Origin: Rufibacter latericius
GTDB taxonomy: Bacteria > Bacteroidota > Bacteroidia > Cytophagales > Hymenobacteraceae
Assembly: GCF_003721515.1 (NCBI RefSeq)
Contig: NZ_RJJD01000001.1
Location: forward strand, 248,001 to 312,000
Length of the DNA: 64,000 nt
Direction of reading: 5' to 3'
The position numbers and the translations under genes are program-made. This document shows positions 17,424 to 25,912 of the stretch, one piece after another. Position 1 is the stretch's first letter. Each line of letters begins with the position of its first letter. A model generated the notes under the pieces. It was given only the letters and a program-made list of their open reading frames with translations. It searched no databases and had not been told where the DNA came from.

Positions 17424-18737
17424 CTACTTGAACAGCAACTTAAAGAAGTCGTTAAAGATAGCGAATCCCATCAAGCCCAACAAAAGAACCATGCCTACTT
17501 TCTGGGCATTCTCCAGGAACTTGTCTGAAGGCTTACGGCCCGAGATGATCTCGTACGTCAGGAACATCACGTGGCCGCCGTCCAGGGCCGGAATAGGCAG
17601 GAAGTTCATGAAGGCCAGCACCATGGACAGCATGGCCGTGATGGCCCAGAAGTTCACCCAAGAGAAGTTACCGCCAAAGATTTGGGCAATGCCTATAGGG
17701 CCGCTCAACGCTTTGGAAGGGGAAACTTCGGCCCGGAAAATCTTGGCGAAACCTTTGATGTTGGTGGTGATCACCGAAAAGGCCTTCTCTGCGCCAACCG
17801 GGATAGAAGCCAGCAACCCGTACTCGCGGGTAGCACGGGGCAATAACGGATCTGGGTAAAACCCGATGGTTCCGTCCTCGTCAACCGTCAATTTAAGGGT
17901 TTTGGGCTGGCCTGCGCGTTCAATCTGAAGGACGATGGTTTTGCCTTTGTTTTTCTGCAACTCCTGAGTAGCCTCATGGTAGAACTGGATAGGCTGGTTC
18001 CCGATTTTGGTGATACGGTCACCTGGCTGCAGCCCGGCAGCAGCGGCCGGGGTTTTCGCCTTGATGGCTTTCACCGCGAAAGGCTCCCGCGCGTTGATGA
18101 AGCCTACCTTGTCGTTGTCTGCTAGTTTATCAATCAGGTTAGAAGGTACGGGAACAACTACTTGCTGTCCGCTGCGGTCTACCGTGTAAGAACCATTCTG
18201 GCCCAGCAACACATCGGGGCTGTACACGTCGTTGAACTCCACCAGCGGCTTTCCGTTGATGCCTACAATCTTGTCGCCGTCCCGTAGGCCCATCTGTTTG
18301 CCTATTTCGTTGGTGACAATGCCGTACTGTACGTCTTTGGCCAACAAATAGCTCTCACCATAGATATAGGTCAGGGCCGCGAAGATGAGGATACCGGTGA
18401 TCACGTTGAAGATAATTCCGCCCATCATCACAATGAGGCGTTGCCAGGCTGGTTTTGCCCGGAACTCCCAAGGTTCTGGTTCCTGGTTCAGGGTGGCTGT
18501 GTCCAATGACTCATCAATCATCCCCGAGATTTTCACAAAACCGCCCAGCGGAATCATGCCAATCATGTACTCGGTCTCTCCTACCTGTTTGCCCACCAGT
18601 TTGGGCGGAAACCCGATAGCGTATTTCTCCACACGCATTCCAAACCATTTGGCCGTGAGCATGTGGCCTAATTCATGTATCCCTACCAAGATGGTCAGGC
18701 CCAGAATCAACTGGCCGGCCATTACTAATGCTTCCAT
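17424..18737 (-). CDS. rseP: Site-2 intramembrane zinc protease RseP
   Basis: Encodes 437 aa. The zinc motif HELGH is at 21-25 in the first membrane segment; the third ligand motif is in LPIPALDGGHVMFL near the C-terminus. Between them are a second membrane segment (about 105-125) and two PDZ-like domains, with GLRDGDKIVGINGKPL and GLQPGDRITKIGNQPI as the carboxylate-binding loops. It cleaves membrane-anchored anti-sigma factors and remnant signal peptides within the inner membrane. The gene follows dxr by 82 bp on the same strand, an arrangement seen in many bacteria. Confidence 0.96.
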   Translation of the reverse strand: MEALVMAGQLILGLTILVGIHELGHMLTAKWFGMRVEKYAIGFPPKLVGKQVGETEYMIGMIPLGGFVKISGMIDESLDTATLNQEPEPWEFRAKPAWQRLIVMMGGIIFNVITGILIFAALTYIYGESYLLAKDVQYGIVTNEIGKQMGLRDGDKIVGINGKPLVEFNDVYSPDVLLGQNGSYTVDRSGQQVVVPVPSNLIDKLADNDKVGFINAREPFAVKAIKAKTPAAAAGLQPGDRITKIGNQPIQFYHEATQELQKNKGKTIVLQIERAGQPKTLKLTVDEDGTIGFYPDPLLPRATREYGLLASIPVGAEKAFSVITTNIKGFAKIFRAEVSPSKALSGPIGIAQIFGGNFSWVNFWAITAMLSMVLAFMNFLPIPALDGGHVMFLTYEIISGRKPSDKFLENAQKVGMVLLLGLMGFAIFNDFFKLLFK

Positions 18738-18819
18738 CTACTATGTTTATAAGTTCTATACAAAGGCTTTTGCAAAGAGCTGCCTCTGTATTTTATCTGT
18801 CGAAAATTTGGGGTAAAGA

Positions 18820-19974
18820 TTACGCCTGCATGAGGCTTAACGCTACCTGACGGGCCTCTTTATCGGTTTGCACGAAGTCATCCAAAGAAGGCTCGGCAAT
18901 ATACGCAACTTTAGCGAGACAGTCAGAGATGAGGTCAGACATCTCCAAAAAGCCTACCTCTTCGCGTAGAAAGGCCGCCACTGCCACTTCATTGGCCGCA
19001 TTCAGAATACAAGGCGCGTTACCGCCCCTTTCCATGGCCTCGAAGGCTAAGCTAAGGTTCCGGAATGTCTCCAGGTCTGGCTTCTCGAAGGTAAGCTGCG
19101 GATAGTCCAGGAAATTAAACCTGGGGAATGATGATTTCAAGCGGTGCGGATAATGTAAGGCATACTGGATAGGCAGTTTCATATCTGGCAGGCCCATCTG
19201 GGCCTTCAGGGAACCGTCTTCGAACTGAACGAGCGAATGCACAATAGATTGCGGGTGCACCACTACTTCTATCTGATCGTTCCGCAGCCCGAAGAGCCAT
19301 TTCGCCTCAATCACCTCCAGGCCTTTGTTCATAAGGGACGCCGAGTCAATAGTGATTTTGGCGCCCATTTCCCAGTTAGGATGCTTCAGGGCCTGCGCTT
19401 TGGTGACAGTTTGCAAAAACGAGCGGTCTTTCCCCCGGAACGGTCCACCCGATGCCGTTAAAACGATTTTCTCTATTGGGTTATGGAACTCGCCCGCCAG
19501 GCACTGGAAAATAGCGCTGTGCTCTGAGTCTACGGGATAGATGTTCACGCCTTTTTCCCGAGCCAGTTGTGTGATCAGTTGCCCGGCCACCACCAGGGTT
19601 TCTTTGTTCGCCAAGGCGATGGCTTTGCCCGCCTCAATGGCTTTGATGGTGGGCTGCAAGCCCGCATAGCCCACCATAGCAGTGAGCACGATGTCCACGG
19701 TATCCATCTGTACCACGCTGTTCACCGCGTTCATGCCGGCATACACCTTGATAGGATAGGTTTCCAGCGCATCGCGCACGTCCTCGTACAGGTCTTCCTG
19801 CGTGATGACAACAGCGTTAGGCTGAAAAGCGATGGCTTGGGCAATCAATAGATTGGCATTGGAATGGGCAGTGAGCACCTCCACCTCAAACGCCTGCGGC
19901 TGTGCCTGTATCACCTCCAGCGCCTGCGTGCCTATGGAGCCCGTAGAGCCAAGAATGGCTACTCGTTTCTTCAT
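18820..19974 (-). CDS. dxr: 1-deoxy-D-xylulose 5-phosphate reductoisomerase
   Basis: Encodes 384 aa. Converts DXP to 2-C-methyl-D-erythritol 4-phosphate with NADPH, the first committed step of the MEP isoprenoid pathway, in the cytoplasm. Visible motifs are the nucleotide-binding GSTGSIGTQ at 9-17, ANKETLVVAG, PVDSEHSAIFQCL with the metal-binding D and E, TASGGPFRG and KITIDSASLMNKGLEVIEA. First gene of a probable dxr-rseP-DUF6702 operon with a -7 element at 20010-20017. Confidence 0.97.
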   Translation of the reverse strand: MKKRVAILGSTGSIGTQALEVIQAQPQAFEVEVLTAHSNANLLIAQAIAFQPNAVVITQEDLYEDVRDALETYPIKVYAGMNAVNSVVQMDTVDIVLTAMVGYAGLQPTIKAIEAGKAIALANKETLVVAGQLITQLAREKGVNIYPVDSEHSAIFQCLAGEFHNPIEKIVLTASGGPFRGKDRSFLQTVTKAQALKHPNWEMGAKITIDSASLMNKGLEVIEAKWLFGLRNDQIEVVVHPQSIVHSLVQFEDGSLKAQMGLPDMKLPIQYALHYPHRLKSSFPRFNFLDYPQLTFEKPDLETFRNLSLAFEAMERGGNAPCILNAANEVAVAAFLREEVGFLEMSDLISDCLAKVAYIAEPSLDDFVQTDKEARQVALSLMQA

Positions 19975-20009
19975 GTAATCTCTTTAACGCCGTTTTGGGG
20001 CGGTTAATA

Positions 20010-20017
20010 CAAAAATA
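20010..20017 (-). promoter_or_regulatory. Putative -7 element of the dxr operon
   Basis: Reads TATTTTTG on the minus strand, an exact TAnnTTTG match, 36 bp before the dxr ATG. A weak palindrome-family copy (about 19988-20027) overlaps it. Confidence 0.55.
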
Positions 20018-20104
20018 GGTTAAAAACCGGAGTATGCGGCGGCAAACCGGTTGAATAAGCTTCCGGTTGAGCTTATATCTACCTCGAAAGCCTTTTACTT
20101 CGGT

Positions 20105-21373
20105 TTAGAGGTTTCTTTTCTTATTCTGTCTTAAAAACGCAAGGGCCCTCTCCAGCACTACATCAGTTCTAGGTTCTGGCTTTTCTTTGCTGAAGTCAAT
20201 CAGGATGTTCGGAGTATAGGTTTCCCGGGGCGAGCCGTTGAGGTGAAACAGCTTCTCCACCGGAAAAGAAAAGCTGATACGGGTGTTGGGCATTTGATAA
20301 GAGTAAATGGCACCGTTCAACCCGGCCATCTTAGTCCCGATGGTGGTGGCCCGTTTCATGCCATCAAACGCGATGACTATGCCCTCTCCCACGCTGCCCG
20401 TCCAGTGCCCGGCCAAGACAGCCATGGGTTTCCTATAGATTTTTCCTTTTGGTGATACCATCTCCACCCAACTGCGCTTCACCCCGTATTGCCGTTCCTC
20501 AGCGGTAAGTTCATGCTTCTGGTAGAACTGCTCCTTGGTGATGAACCTCCCCAGAATGGCCCGGGCTACGGTGGTGTTTCCGCCGCTGGGCGTCTCCCGC
20601 AAATCCAGGATGAGGGCACTGGTCTGTTCCAAAGATGCCAAAACGCTGTCAAAAGCTTGAATCAGGCTGTTATCACCCAGGTAATTATTGATTTTGATGT
20701 ACCCAATCCCGTTCAGGTTTCGGCCTTCCACTTTGGCAGGGTACTTAATGTCCTCCAGCCACATGGTAGGAACATCGGGCTGAAACGTACGCAGTTGCCC
20801 CTTTTCCCGCACCGTAATTTTACGAGGCTGCACATGGTTTCCCGCCAGAAGCATGCGTAAAGCATAGTTCCTAGCCTCGAGATCCACGTTTTGCAGGGAT
20901 TTTCCTAAAAACGGCTTTAAAGCGTCTGCCACTGCCACTTCGTTCACTGAGACAATTTCCATTCCCGCCCGAAAGCCTGCAGTCTCAGCCCCCGAACCTC
21001 TCCTCACTTCCAACACCACCGGTTTCCCTTGCACGAACTCCGCCCAGATGTCGGTACCGGAAGGAACCAACCGGGGCGACAGACGGGTGTTGGTGTTCAA
21101 AGAAGCATGGTGGTCATACAGTTCGTTGAAGGCCCGCTCCAGCAAAGACACAAACTGCCCACGGGCAGAAATAGTGTCCAACTGACGGAGGTAAATCTCC
21201 CGAACTTTCTCCCAATCGGTCTGCTTCTTATCAAAGTAACAATAGTCTTCCTGGATGGTTTTCCAGAAGTAAGTAAAATCTGCTTCGTACTGTTCTTTGG
21301 TGAGCGCAGGATCTTGAGCGAAGACCAGCGTCGTGGAAAAAAACCATAACCAAACAAAAAGGGCCTTTTTCAT
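20105..21373 (-). CDS. S41 family (C-terminal processing type) peptidase, secreted
   Basis: Encodes 422 aa from ATG 21373 (MKKALFVWLWFFSTTLVFAQ), which places the signal peptide at the N-terminus; the frame extends to 21391 but that would overlap the upstream gene. An N-terminal helical domain, a PDZ-like segment (AGFRAGMEIVSVNEVAV near 145-160) and the tail-specific protease fold with ALILDLRETPSGGNTT and GSVGEGIVIAFDGMKRA (candidate nucleophile Ser) are visible. It likely processes periplasmic proteins. It begins 14 bp after the GH3-like gene ends. A full palindrome-family match is embedded in its coding sequence at 20887-20924. Confidence 0.87.
   Translation of the reverse strand: MKKALFVWLWFFSTTLVFAQDPALTKEQYEADFTYFWKTIQEDYCYFDKKQTDWEKVREIYLRQLDTISARGQFVSLLERAFNELYDHHASLNTNTRLSPRLVPSGTDIWAEFVQGKPVVLEVRRGSGAETAGFRAGMEIVSVNEVAVADALKPFLGKSLQNVDLEARNYALRMLLAGNHVQPRKITVREKGQLRTFQPDVPTMWLEDIKYPAKVEGRNLNGIGYIKINNYLGDNSLIQAFDSVLASLEQTSALILDLRETPSGGNTTVARAILGRFITKEQFYQKHELTAEERQYGVKRSWVEMVSPKGKIYRKPMAVLAGHWTGSVGEGIVIAFDGMKRATTIGTKMAGLNGAIYSYQMPNTRISFSFPVEKLFHLNGSPRETYTPNILIDFSKEKPEPRTDVVLERALAFLRQNKKRNL
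20887..20924. repeat. Palindrome-family match inside the S41 coding sequence
   Basis: CGTTTT-GCAGGGA, core TTTTCCTAAAAA and CGGCTTTAAAGCG follow the family layout with both arms. It encodes about LKPFLGKSLQNV in the protease on the minus strand. It could be chance or an inserted element. Confidence 0.45.
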
Positions 21374-21387
21374 GCCGGACACGAAGA

Positions 21388-22887
21388 TCACGGTTGTACT
21401 ACTTCCAAGAGGCCGTCTGCCAGGGTGCGGTCATTGCTCAGGCGGGGCACTTTGTTCTGGCCGCCCAGCTTGCCTTGCCGCTTCATGTACTGCTGGAAGG
21501 CATCTGCCGGCAAAGCGGTCACTTTCAGGTTGGCCAGGATGTTGCCCGAGATCAGGTCATCATAATAGCTGTTGCGGCGGCGCAGGTGCCAATTCAGGGC
21601 TTTGGCGAAGCGCTCCGGGTCATGCGGCGGGGTGTCATAGGCGATAAACCACTCGTGGTACGAGGCGCCCTCGCCCTGACTCACGTAAGGAGCCACGGTG
21701 AACTCGGTCACGGCCACCTCGGGGAACTCCTTCATGGCATCGTGCAAGGCTCCTTCCACTTCCTCGCCTATCACGTGCTCGCCAAACGCGGAGATAAAAT
21801 GCTTGAGTCTGCCGCTTACCACCAGTTTATGCGGAAACAGCGAAGTAAATTTCACCGTGTCCCCGATGGAGTAACCCCAAAGTCCGGCGTTGCTGTTGAT
21901 GATGAGCGCGTAATTTACCCCGGTCTTCACCTCGGCTAAGCTAAGTCTACGCGGGTTGGGCTGGTGGTATTCCTCTGCGGGGATGAACTCGTAGTAAATG
22001 CCACTGTCGGCGAGTAAAAGTAGGCTTGGGTCATCCTGGGCGTTTTGGAAGGCGATGAAGCCCTCGGAGGCCGGGAAGGTCTCAATGGAATCAATCTTCC
22101 GGCCGATGCTCTCGTACAGTTTGGCCTTGTAGGGAGCAAAATTCACGCCTCCGTAGACAAACAGGTTGAAGTCAGGAAAAACGTCTTTGATCTGCTTGCC
22201 GGTACGCGACATGATTTTGTCAAAGTACATCTGCACCCACGGCGGAATACCCGAGATGAGTGTCATGCGCTCCTGCAAAGTCTCGTTCACGATGGCGTCC
22301 AGCTTGGTTTCCCAGTCCTCAATGCAATTGGTCTCGTAACTGGGCAGTTGGTTTGTGCGCAAATACCCCGGCACATGGTGGTTCACAATACCCGATAACC
22401 GACCGGTGTTAATGCCAGCCACTTGCTCCAGCACCGGACTGCCACTCAGGAAAATCAGCTTCCCGTCCAGGAACTGGGCGCGGCCAGTTTCGTGAATATA
22501 ATTGAGCAGTGCATTCTTGGCCCCGTTGATGTGGTTTGGGATGGAATCTTGGGTGATGGGGATGTACTTGGTGCCGGAAGTAGTGCCCGATGTTTTGGCA
22601 AAATATAGCGGAAGGCCGGGCCAGAGCACATCTTTCTCGCCTCGCTTCAGGCAATCAAAATACGGGCGCAGGGCCTCGTAGTCGCGGATGGGTACGGCTT
22701 GGGCAAAATCCTTGGGGGTTTGGATGTCCTTGAAGAAGTGGTCTTTCCCGAAAGCGGTGTTCGCGGCTTTCCGGATGATCGTCTGAAATACCTGTTCCTG
22801 GGCTTGGGCGGGCCTTTCCATCCAGCTTTGCTGCTGTGAATGCACCCATGCCGCCAACGGTTTACTCAAGAACGCTTTTATACCCAT
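21388..22887 (-). CDS. GH3-like acyl-adenylate synthetase family protein
   Basis: Encodes 499 aa and aligns by motif with the GH3 auxin-responsive promoter family (ANL-like adenylating enzymes). The phosphate-binding motif TSGTTSGTKYIP is at 99-110; YGGVNFAPY, ASEGFIAFQ and NSNAGLWGYSIGDTVKF correspond to the later adenylation motifs. In plants GH3 enzymes couple acyl acids to amino acids through an acyl-AMP; the substrate of bacterial members is not established. There is no signal peptide. The secreted S41 peptidase gene follows 14 bp downstream, so the two may be co-transcribed. Confidence 0.88.
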   Translation of the reverse strand: MGIKAFLSKPLAAWVHSQQQSWMERPAQAQEQVFQTIIRKAANTAFGKDHFFKDIQTPKDFAQAVPIRDYEALRPYFDCLKRGEKDVLWPGLPLYFAKTSGTTSGTKYIPITQDSIPNHINGAKNALLNYIHETGRAQFLDGKLIFLSGSPVLEQVAGINTGRLSGIVNHHVPGYLRTNQLPSYETNCIEDWETKLDAIVNETLQERMTLISGIPPWVQMYFDKIMSRTGKQIKDVFPDFNLFVYGGVNFAPYKAKLYESIGRKIDSIETFPASEGFIAFQNAQDDPSLLLLADSGIYYEFIPAEEYHQPNPRRLSLAEVKTGVNYALIINSNAGLWGYSIGDTVKFTSLFPHKLVVSGRLKHFISAFGEHVIGEEVEGALHDAMKEFPEVAVTEFTVAPYVSQGEGASYHEWFIAYDTPPHDPERFAKALNWHLRRRNSYYDDLISGNILANLKVTALPADAFQQYMKRQGKLGGQNKVPRLSNDRTLADGLLEVVQP

Positions 22888-23206
22888 GTAGATGCTTTGT
22901 TAGTGAGAACCAATGCCAAAAAAAAAGCCGGAAAACAAAGCAAAGCTCCGTAATTCCCACAACTGAAATCGGGTAAATATAGCAATCTTACTCAAGTTCT
23001 TTTCCACCACCTTTCCACTTGCCTTTTGAAGGCGTTTTCTGAAAAGCTGGCTTAAAACAGAAACTTACGACCGGTACATTCCTGGATTTTCGTTTCGGCC
23101 CACACTTAGCCATAAGGGTCAGTTTCCTGGTTGACACCCCTCTTTTATAACCCAAAGCCGAATTTTTTAGTATTTTAAGGTTAAACATTTCCAAACTCAC
23201 AAAGCT
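22888..23206. other. Intergenic region between divergent genes
   Basis: This 319-bp spacer between the GH3-like gene and osmC holds a palindrome-family copy at 23021-23060 and AT-rich sequence before osmC. I see no gene in it. Confidence 0.6.
23021..23060. repeat. Intergenic palindrome family copy
   Basis: GCCTTTTGAAGGC at left, core GTTTTCTGAAAA, then GCTGGCTTAAAACAG at right. Confidence 0.75.
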
Positions 23207-23641
23207 ATGGCAAATAACACAGGTACAGGCGTCTGGGAAGGCGGCCTGAAAGACGGTAAAGGAACGGTATCTACCCAAAGCGGCACCCTGGACGCCCGCT
23301 ACTCCTTCGGCTCCCGTTTTGAAGAAGATGTTACCGGCACCAATCCCGAGGAACTCGTGGGTGCGGCCCACGCCGGCTGTTTCTCTATGTTCCTGAGCAG
23401 CCTTCTGGAAGGTGCAGGCAAGAAAGCTACCTCGGTAAGAACCCAAGCCAAAGTACACCTGGGCCAAGACAACGGCCCTTACATCAGAAAAATTGACCTG
23501 ACCACCGAAGTAGAAGCCTCGGGCCTCTCTAACGATGAGCTGCAGGAACTGGCCCAGAAAGCCAAAGAAGGCTGCCCTATTTCAAGAGCCCTGGCCTCTG
23601 TACCTGAGATGACCCTGACTGCAACGCTGAAAGGCGCCTAG
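23207..23641 (+). CDS. osmC: OsmC-type organic hydroperoxide peroxiredoxin
   Basis: Encodes 144 aa. The two redox cysteines of the OsmC/Ohr family are present as C58 (AAHAGCFSMFLS) and C123 (KEGCPISRAL), and the protein ends with the usual EMTLTATLKG strand. It reduces organic and fatty-acid hydroperoxides with dihydrolipoyl or thiol donors in the cytoplasm. It is likely monocistronic: the following gene has its own -7 element. Confidence 0.93.
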   Translation: MANNTGTGVWEGGLKDGKGTVSTQSGTLDARYSFGSRFEEDVTGTNPEELVGAAHAGCFSMFLSSLLEGAGKKATSVRTQAKVHLGQDNGPYIRKIDLTTEVEASGLSNDELQELAQKAKEGCPISRALASVPEMTLTATLKGA

Positions 23642-23679
23642 GCCAAAATTCGGGTTTCCGGCCGGTATTAAATTTTCAC

Positions 23680-23687
23680 TATCTTTG
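23680..23687 (+). promoter_or_regulatory. Putative -7 element for the gene at 23705
   Basis: TATCTTTG, an exact consensus match 17 bp before the ATG, so the transcript would have a leader of only about 10 nt. Confidence 0.6.
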
Positions 23688-23704
23688 CCCAATACTTTTA
23701 TTGC

Positions 23705-24202
23705 ATGAGATCATTGGCTAGAGTTGGGTTGCGGCCGTCGCGTGACCACAAAATTTCTTTCGGGGTGCAGTTGGCCCTGGTTTTACTGTGGATGACCTAC
23801 GGGTTGTTTCTTATTTTCACGGAACCCACAACCTCTACCAACGACCGGCACTTCATCCACTATGTCTTCCTGATTCTGGCTTTTGGCTACTTGCTTTTCA
23901 TTCTGGCGCAGAACACGTCATTGTTCGGCCAACAGTCATATCTGGAGATCACCCCGGCTTACGTGGTGGAGAAAAGAGGGCACTTCAAGAAGAAAGTAGC
24001 CATTCACCTGCAGGATGTGCTGGGCATCAGCCTGAACAACGCTCAGGCCCGTTTTGCCATGCGCGACGGCAGCAAGTGCCTGGTGAACCTCAAACTGATC
24101 AGTACCCGCAAAGGGCAGCAGGTAGCGAAAGCCAAACTTCTGGAGGTCGCCGATAAACACGCTATTCCGGTGACAGATACGTCTGTTCCAACCCGTAGAT
24201 AA
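23705..24202 (+). CDS. Small membrane protein with a soluble PH-like domain
   Basis: Encodes 165 aa. Two membrane segments are visible (about 22-42, FGVQLALVLLWMTYGLFLIF, and 51-70, IHYVFLILAFGYLLFILA), followed by a soluble beta-rich domain from about 82 (YLEITPAYVVEKRGHFKKKV). The architecture, two helices followed by a bacterial PH-like fold, is an inference from pattern only. No catalytic residues stand out. The downstream hairpin at 24231 ends the transcript. Confidence 0.7.
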   Translation: MRSLARVGLRPSRDHKISFGVQLALVLLWMTYGLFLIFTEPTTSTNDRHFIHYVFLILAFGYLLFILAQNTSLFGQQSYLEITPAYVVEKRGHFKKKVAIHLQDVLGISLNNAQARFAMRDGSKCLVNLKLISTRKGQQVAKAKLLEVADKHAIPVTDTSVPTRR

Positions 24203-24230
24203 AAAAGAAAAGATTTAGGCTTTCTTTACT

Positions 24231-24297
24231 GAAAACGGGCATAAAACAGAAGCGGCCATTCTTTGCAGAATGGCCGCTTCTGTTTTATGCCCGTTTC
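24231..24297. terminator. Bidirectional terminator built on a palindrome-family half site
   Basis: A roughly 30-bp stem: GAAAACGGGCATAAAACAG followed by AAGCGGCCATTC at left, with the complement at right and loop TTTGCA. The left side is a family core plus right arm (TTTACTGAAAACGGGCATAAAAC from 24222), which recurs inverted on the other side of the hairpin. Confidence 0.85.
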
Positions 24298-24317
24298 TCG
24301 GGTACTTCTAAAGAATC

Positions 24318-24956
24318 TTAGTTGAGGTTAGGTTGCGGAGTAAGGCGCAGGTAAGGCTTCACCACCACGTGTCCTTTCGGGAACTTGGCTTCTACTTCTT
24401 CCTGCTTCACCGACGGTAAAATCACGCAATCCTGCCCGTTTTCCCAGTTAGCCGGCGTAGCCACGCTGTGGTTCGCGGTTAACTGCAAAGAATCAATCAC
24501 GCGCAAAATCTCGGCGAAATTACGACCAGTAGAGGCCGGATACGTGAAGATCAGCTTCACTTTCTTGTCTGGCCCGATGATGAACACCGAACGCACCGTG
24601 AAGGTATCGCTGGCGTTGGGGTGAATCATGTCATACAGGTCAGACACTTTTCTGTCTGCATCCGCGATGATGGGGAAGTTGACCGTGGTGTTCTGGGTTT
24701 CGTTGATGTCCTGAATCCAGCCGTGGTGCGAGTCAATGGGGTCTACGCTCAGCGCCGCCACTTTCACGCCCCGCCGATCAAACTCATCTTTGATGCGGGC
24801 AACCGCGCCCAGTTCCGTTGTACAAACCGGAGTATAGTCCCGCGGATGCGAGAACAATACCGCCCAGCCATCGCCAATCCATTCGTGGAAGTGAATGGTG
24901 CCTTCTGAAGTTTCTGCCGTGAAATCAGGAGCGATGTCGCCTAATCGTAATGCCAT
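24318..24956 (-). CDS. Peroxiredoxin, 1-Cys (Prx6) type
   Basis: Encodes 212 aa. The peroxidatic cysteine is C45 in DYTPVCTTELG, within the PxxxTxxC motif. The extended C-terminal domain (NHSVATPANWENGQDCVILPSV) is typical of the Prx6 group, which reduces H2O2 and lipid hydroperoxides. Length matches that subgroup. It converges with the gene at 23705 and shares the terminator at 24231. Confidence 0.93.
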   Translation of the reverse strand: MALRLGDIAPDFTAETSEGTIHFHEWIGDGWAVLFSHPRDYTPVCTTELGAVARIKDEFDRRGVKVAALSVDPIDSHHGWIQDINETQNTTVNFPIIADADRKVSDLYDMIHPNASDTFTVRSVFIIGPDKKVKLIFTYPASTGRNFAEILRVIDSLQLTANHSVATPANWENGQDCVILPSVKQEEVEAKFPKGHVVVKPYLRLTPQPNLN

Positions 24957-25501
24957 GGTCTTGCTTTTTGATTTGAAAATTAGATACCAATTGATTTCTC
25001 CATCCTCTCCTGCCAGACAAGTTAAATCACGTCAAAACAGCAGCAGAGTTCAAGAAACTCTATAGATGAAGTAGACAAATAAAGAGACCAATTGCTGCAA
25101 ATCCAACTAATCAGCTAGAAATTTGTGAAGGTTCAAAGAAAATGCCTCTAAAAGCAAAATATTTATAGCCTGAAAATAAATGATATGGTATGCATTGTTT
25201 GAAAGAATTATGAAGCAAAAACAAGCATTGCAGTGTCTCAACTAGAACCAGTCACCTTGCGCCAATCGGAGGAACGGTTCAAGTGGCAGTGGCCTACGTC
25301 AGCGATGAAACAGAGAACGTCAGTGGGGTGGTACGAAGAGGTGAAGAAAAGACTGTCTGAGCGTCAGTTAGTATCTTTTCTTCTTGATTCTTTTGGTTAG
25401 GTTGAGCATCAAGGATCAACTTGACAAACGCGGGCAGAGCGCGACTTCAGCCTTGGGCTTGGTAAGATAGGAATGAAAGGTAAAGGCTCCTTAAGAGAAT
25501 A

Positions 25502-25562
25502 AATCAGCAGAAGAAGTCATCCCCCTACCCCCTTCGAAGGGGGACATGCGGTTAGGAAGCGC
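25502..25562. repeat. Dispersed repeat R2, copy B
   Basis: Matches 15448-15507 over about 60 bp with no large gaps. Here the centre is CCCCCTTCGAAGGGGG, a perfect hairpin. Confidence 0.75.
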
Positions 25563-25569
25563 TTAGGAG

Positions 25570-25593
25570 GTCGTTGGTGAGAACACCAACGAC
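25570..25593. repeat. Perfect 9-bp stem hairpin
   Basis: GTCGTTGGT and ACCAACGAC flank the loop GAGAAC, directly after repeat R2. Confidence 0.65.
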
Positions 25594-25650
25594 GGAGACG
25601 TGGCAGCACCTTGGCCCATTAGGGTAGCATTTGTTCTTTGCGGAGAAAAC

Positions 25651-25680
25651 GTTGGAGACAAGGCAGTGCCTGGCCTCTAC
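25651..25680. repeat. Repeat R5 (GAGACAAGGC palindrome), copy A
   Basis: GGAGACAAGGCA and TGCCTGGCCTC form an imperfect palindrome similar to the one at 45354-45382. Confidence 0.5.
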
Positions 25681-25844
25681 AGAAACAACAAACATAGGGA
25701 ACGCCATAATCTGCGTGTATAAACATCCCCTAAAGTGCGCTTTGGAAAGGCTGTTAGCTAGGAAAATCCTAAAAGCAAGAGGAAACAGCTGTTGGAATTT
25801 TAGATTGAAACCCGCAACAGCGTGGTTGATCTGGTGAAAAGAAA

Positions 25845-25890
25845 CTGCCGTTTCAGTACTGCTTTCTGTAAAACAGCCCTAAAACGGCAG
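25845..25890. repeat. Intergenic palindrome family copy
   Basis: CTGCCGTTTC at left pairs with AAAACGGCAG at right; inner arms AGTACT/AGCCCT and core GCTTTCTGTAAAAC. It lies just downstream of the minus-strand rrf2 gene and could end its transcript. Confidence 0.8.
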
Positions 25891-25912
25891 AAACCTATAT
25901 CTATAAAATTCT

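Larger units (their letters stand above)
24957..25912. other. 956-bp spacer without a convincing gene, containing several repeats
   Basis: The first half is AT-rich and featureless. At 25209-25400 one plus frame stays open for 63 codons (containing RFKWQWPTSAMK and WYEEVKKRLSERQL) but has no start codon at its head and no recognised homology, so it may be a decayed fragment. The second half contains R2 (25502-25562), a hairpin (25570-25593), an R5 copy (25651-25680) and a family palindrome (25845-25890). A 68-codon frame at 25631-25837 crosses the repeats and is rejected. Confidence 0.65.

Noticed and set aside
25631-25837. 68-codon plus-strand frame
   Set aside because: It begins inside repeat sequence and has no recognisable domain or promoter.
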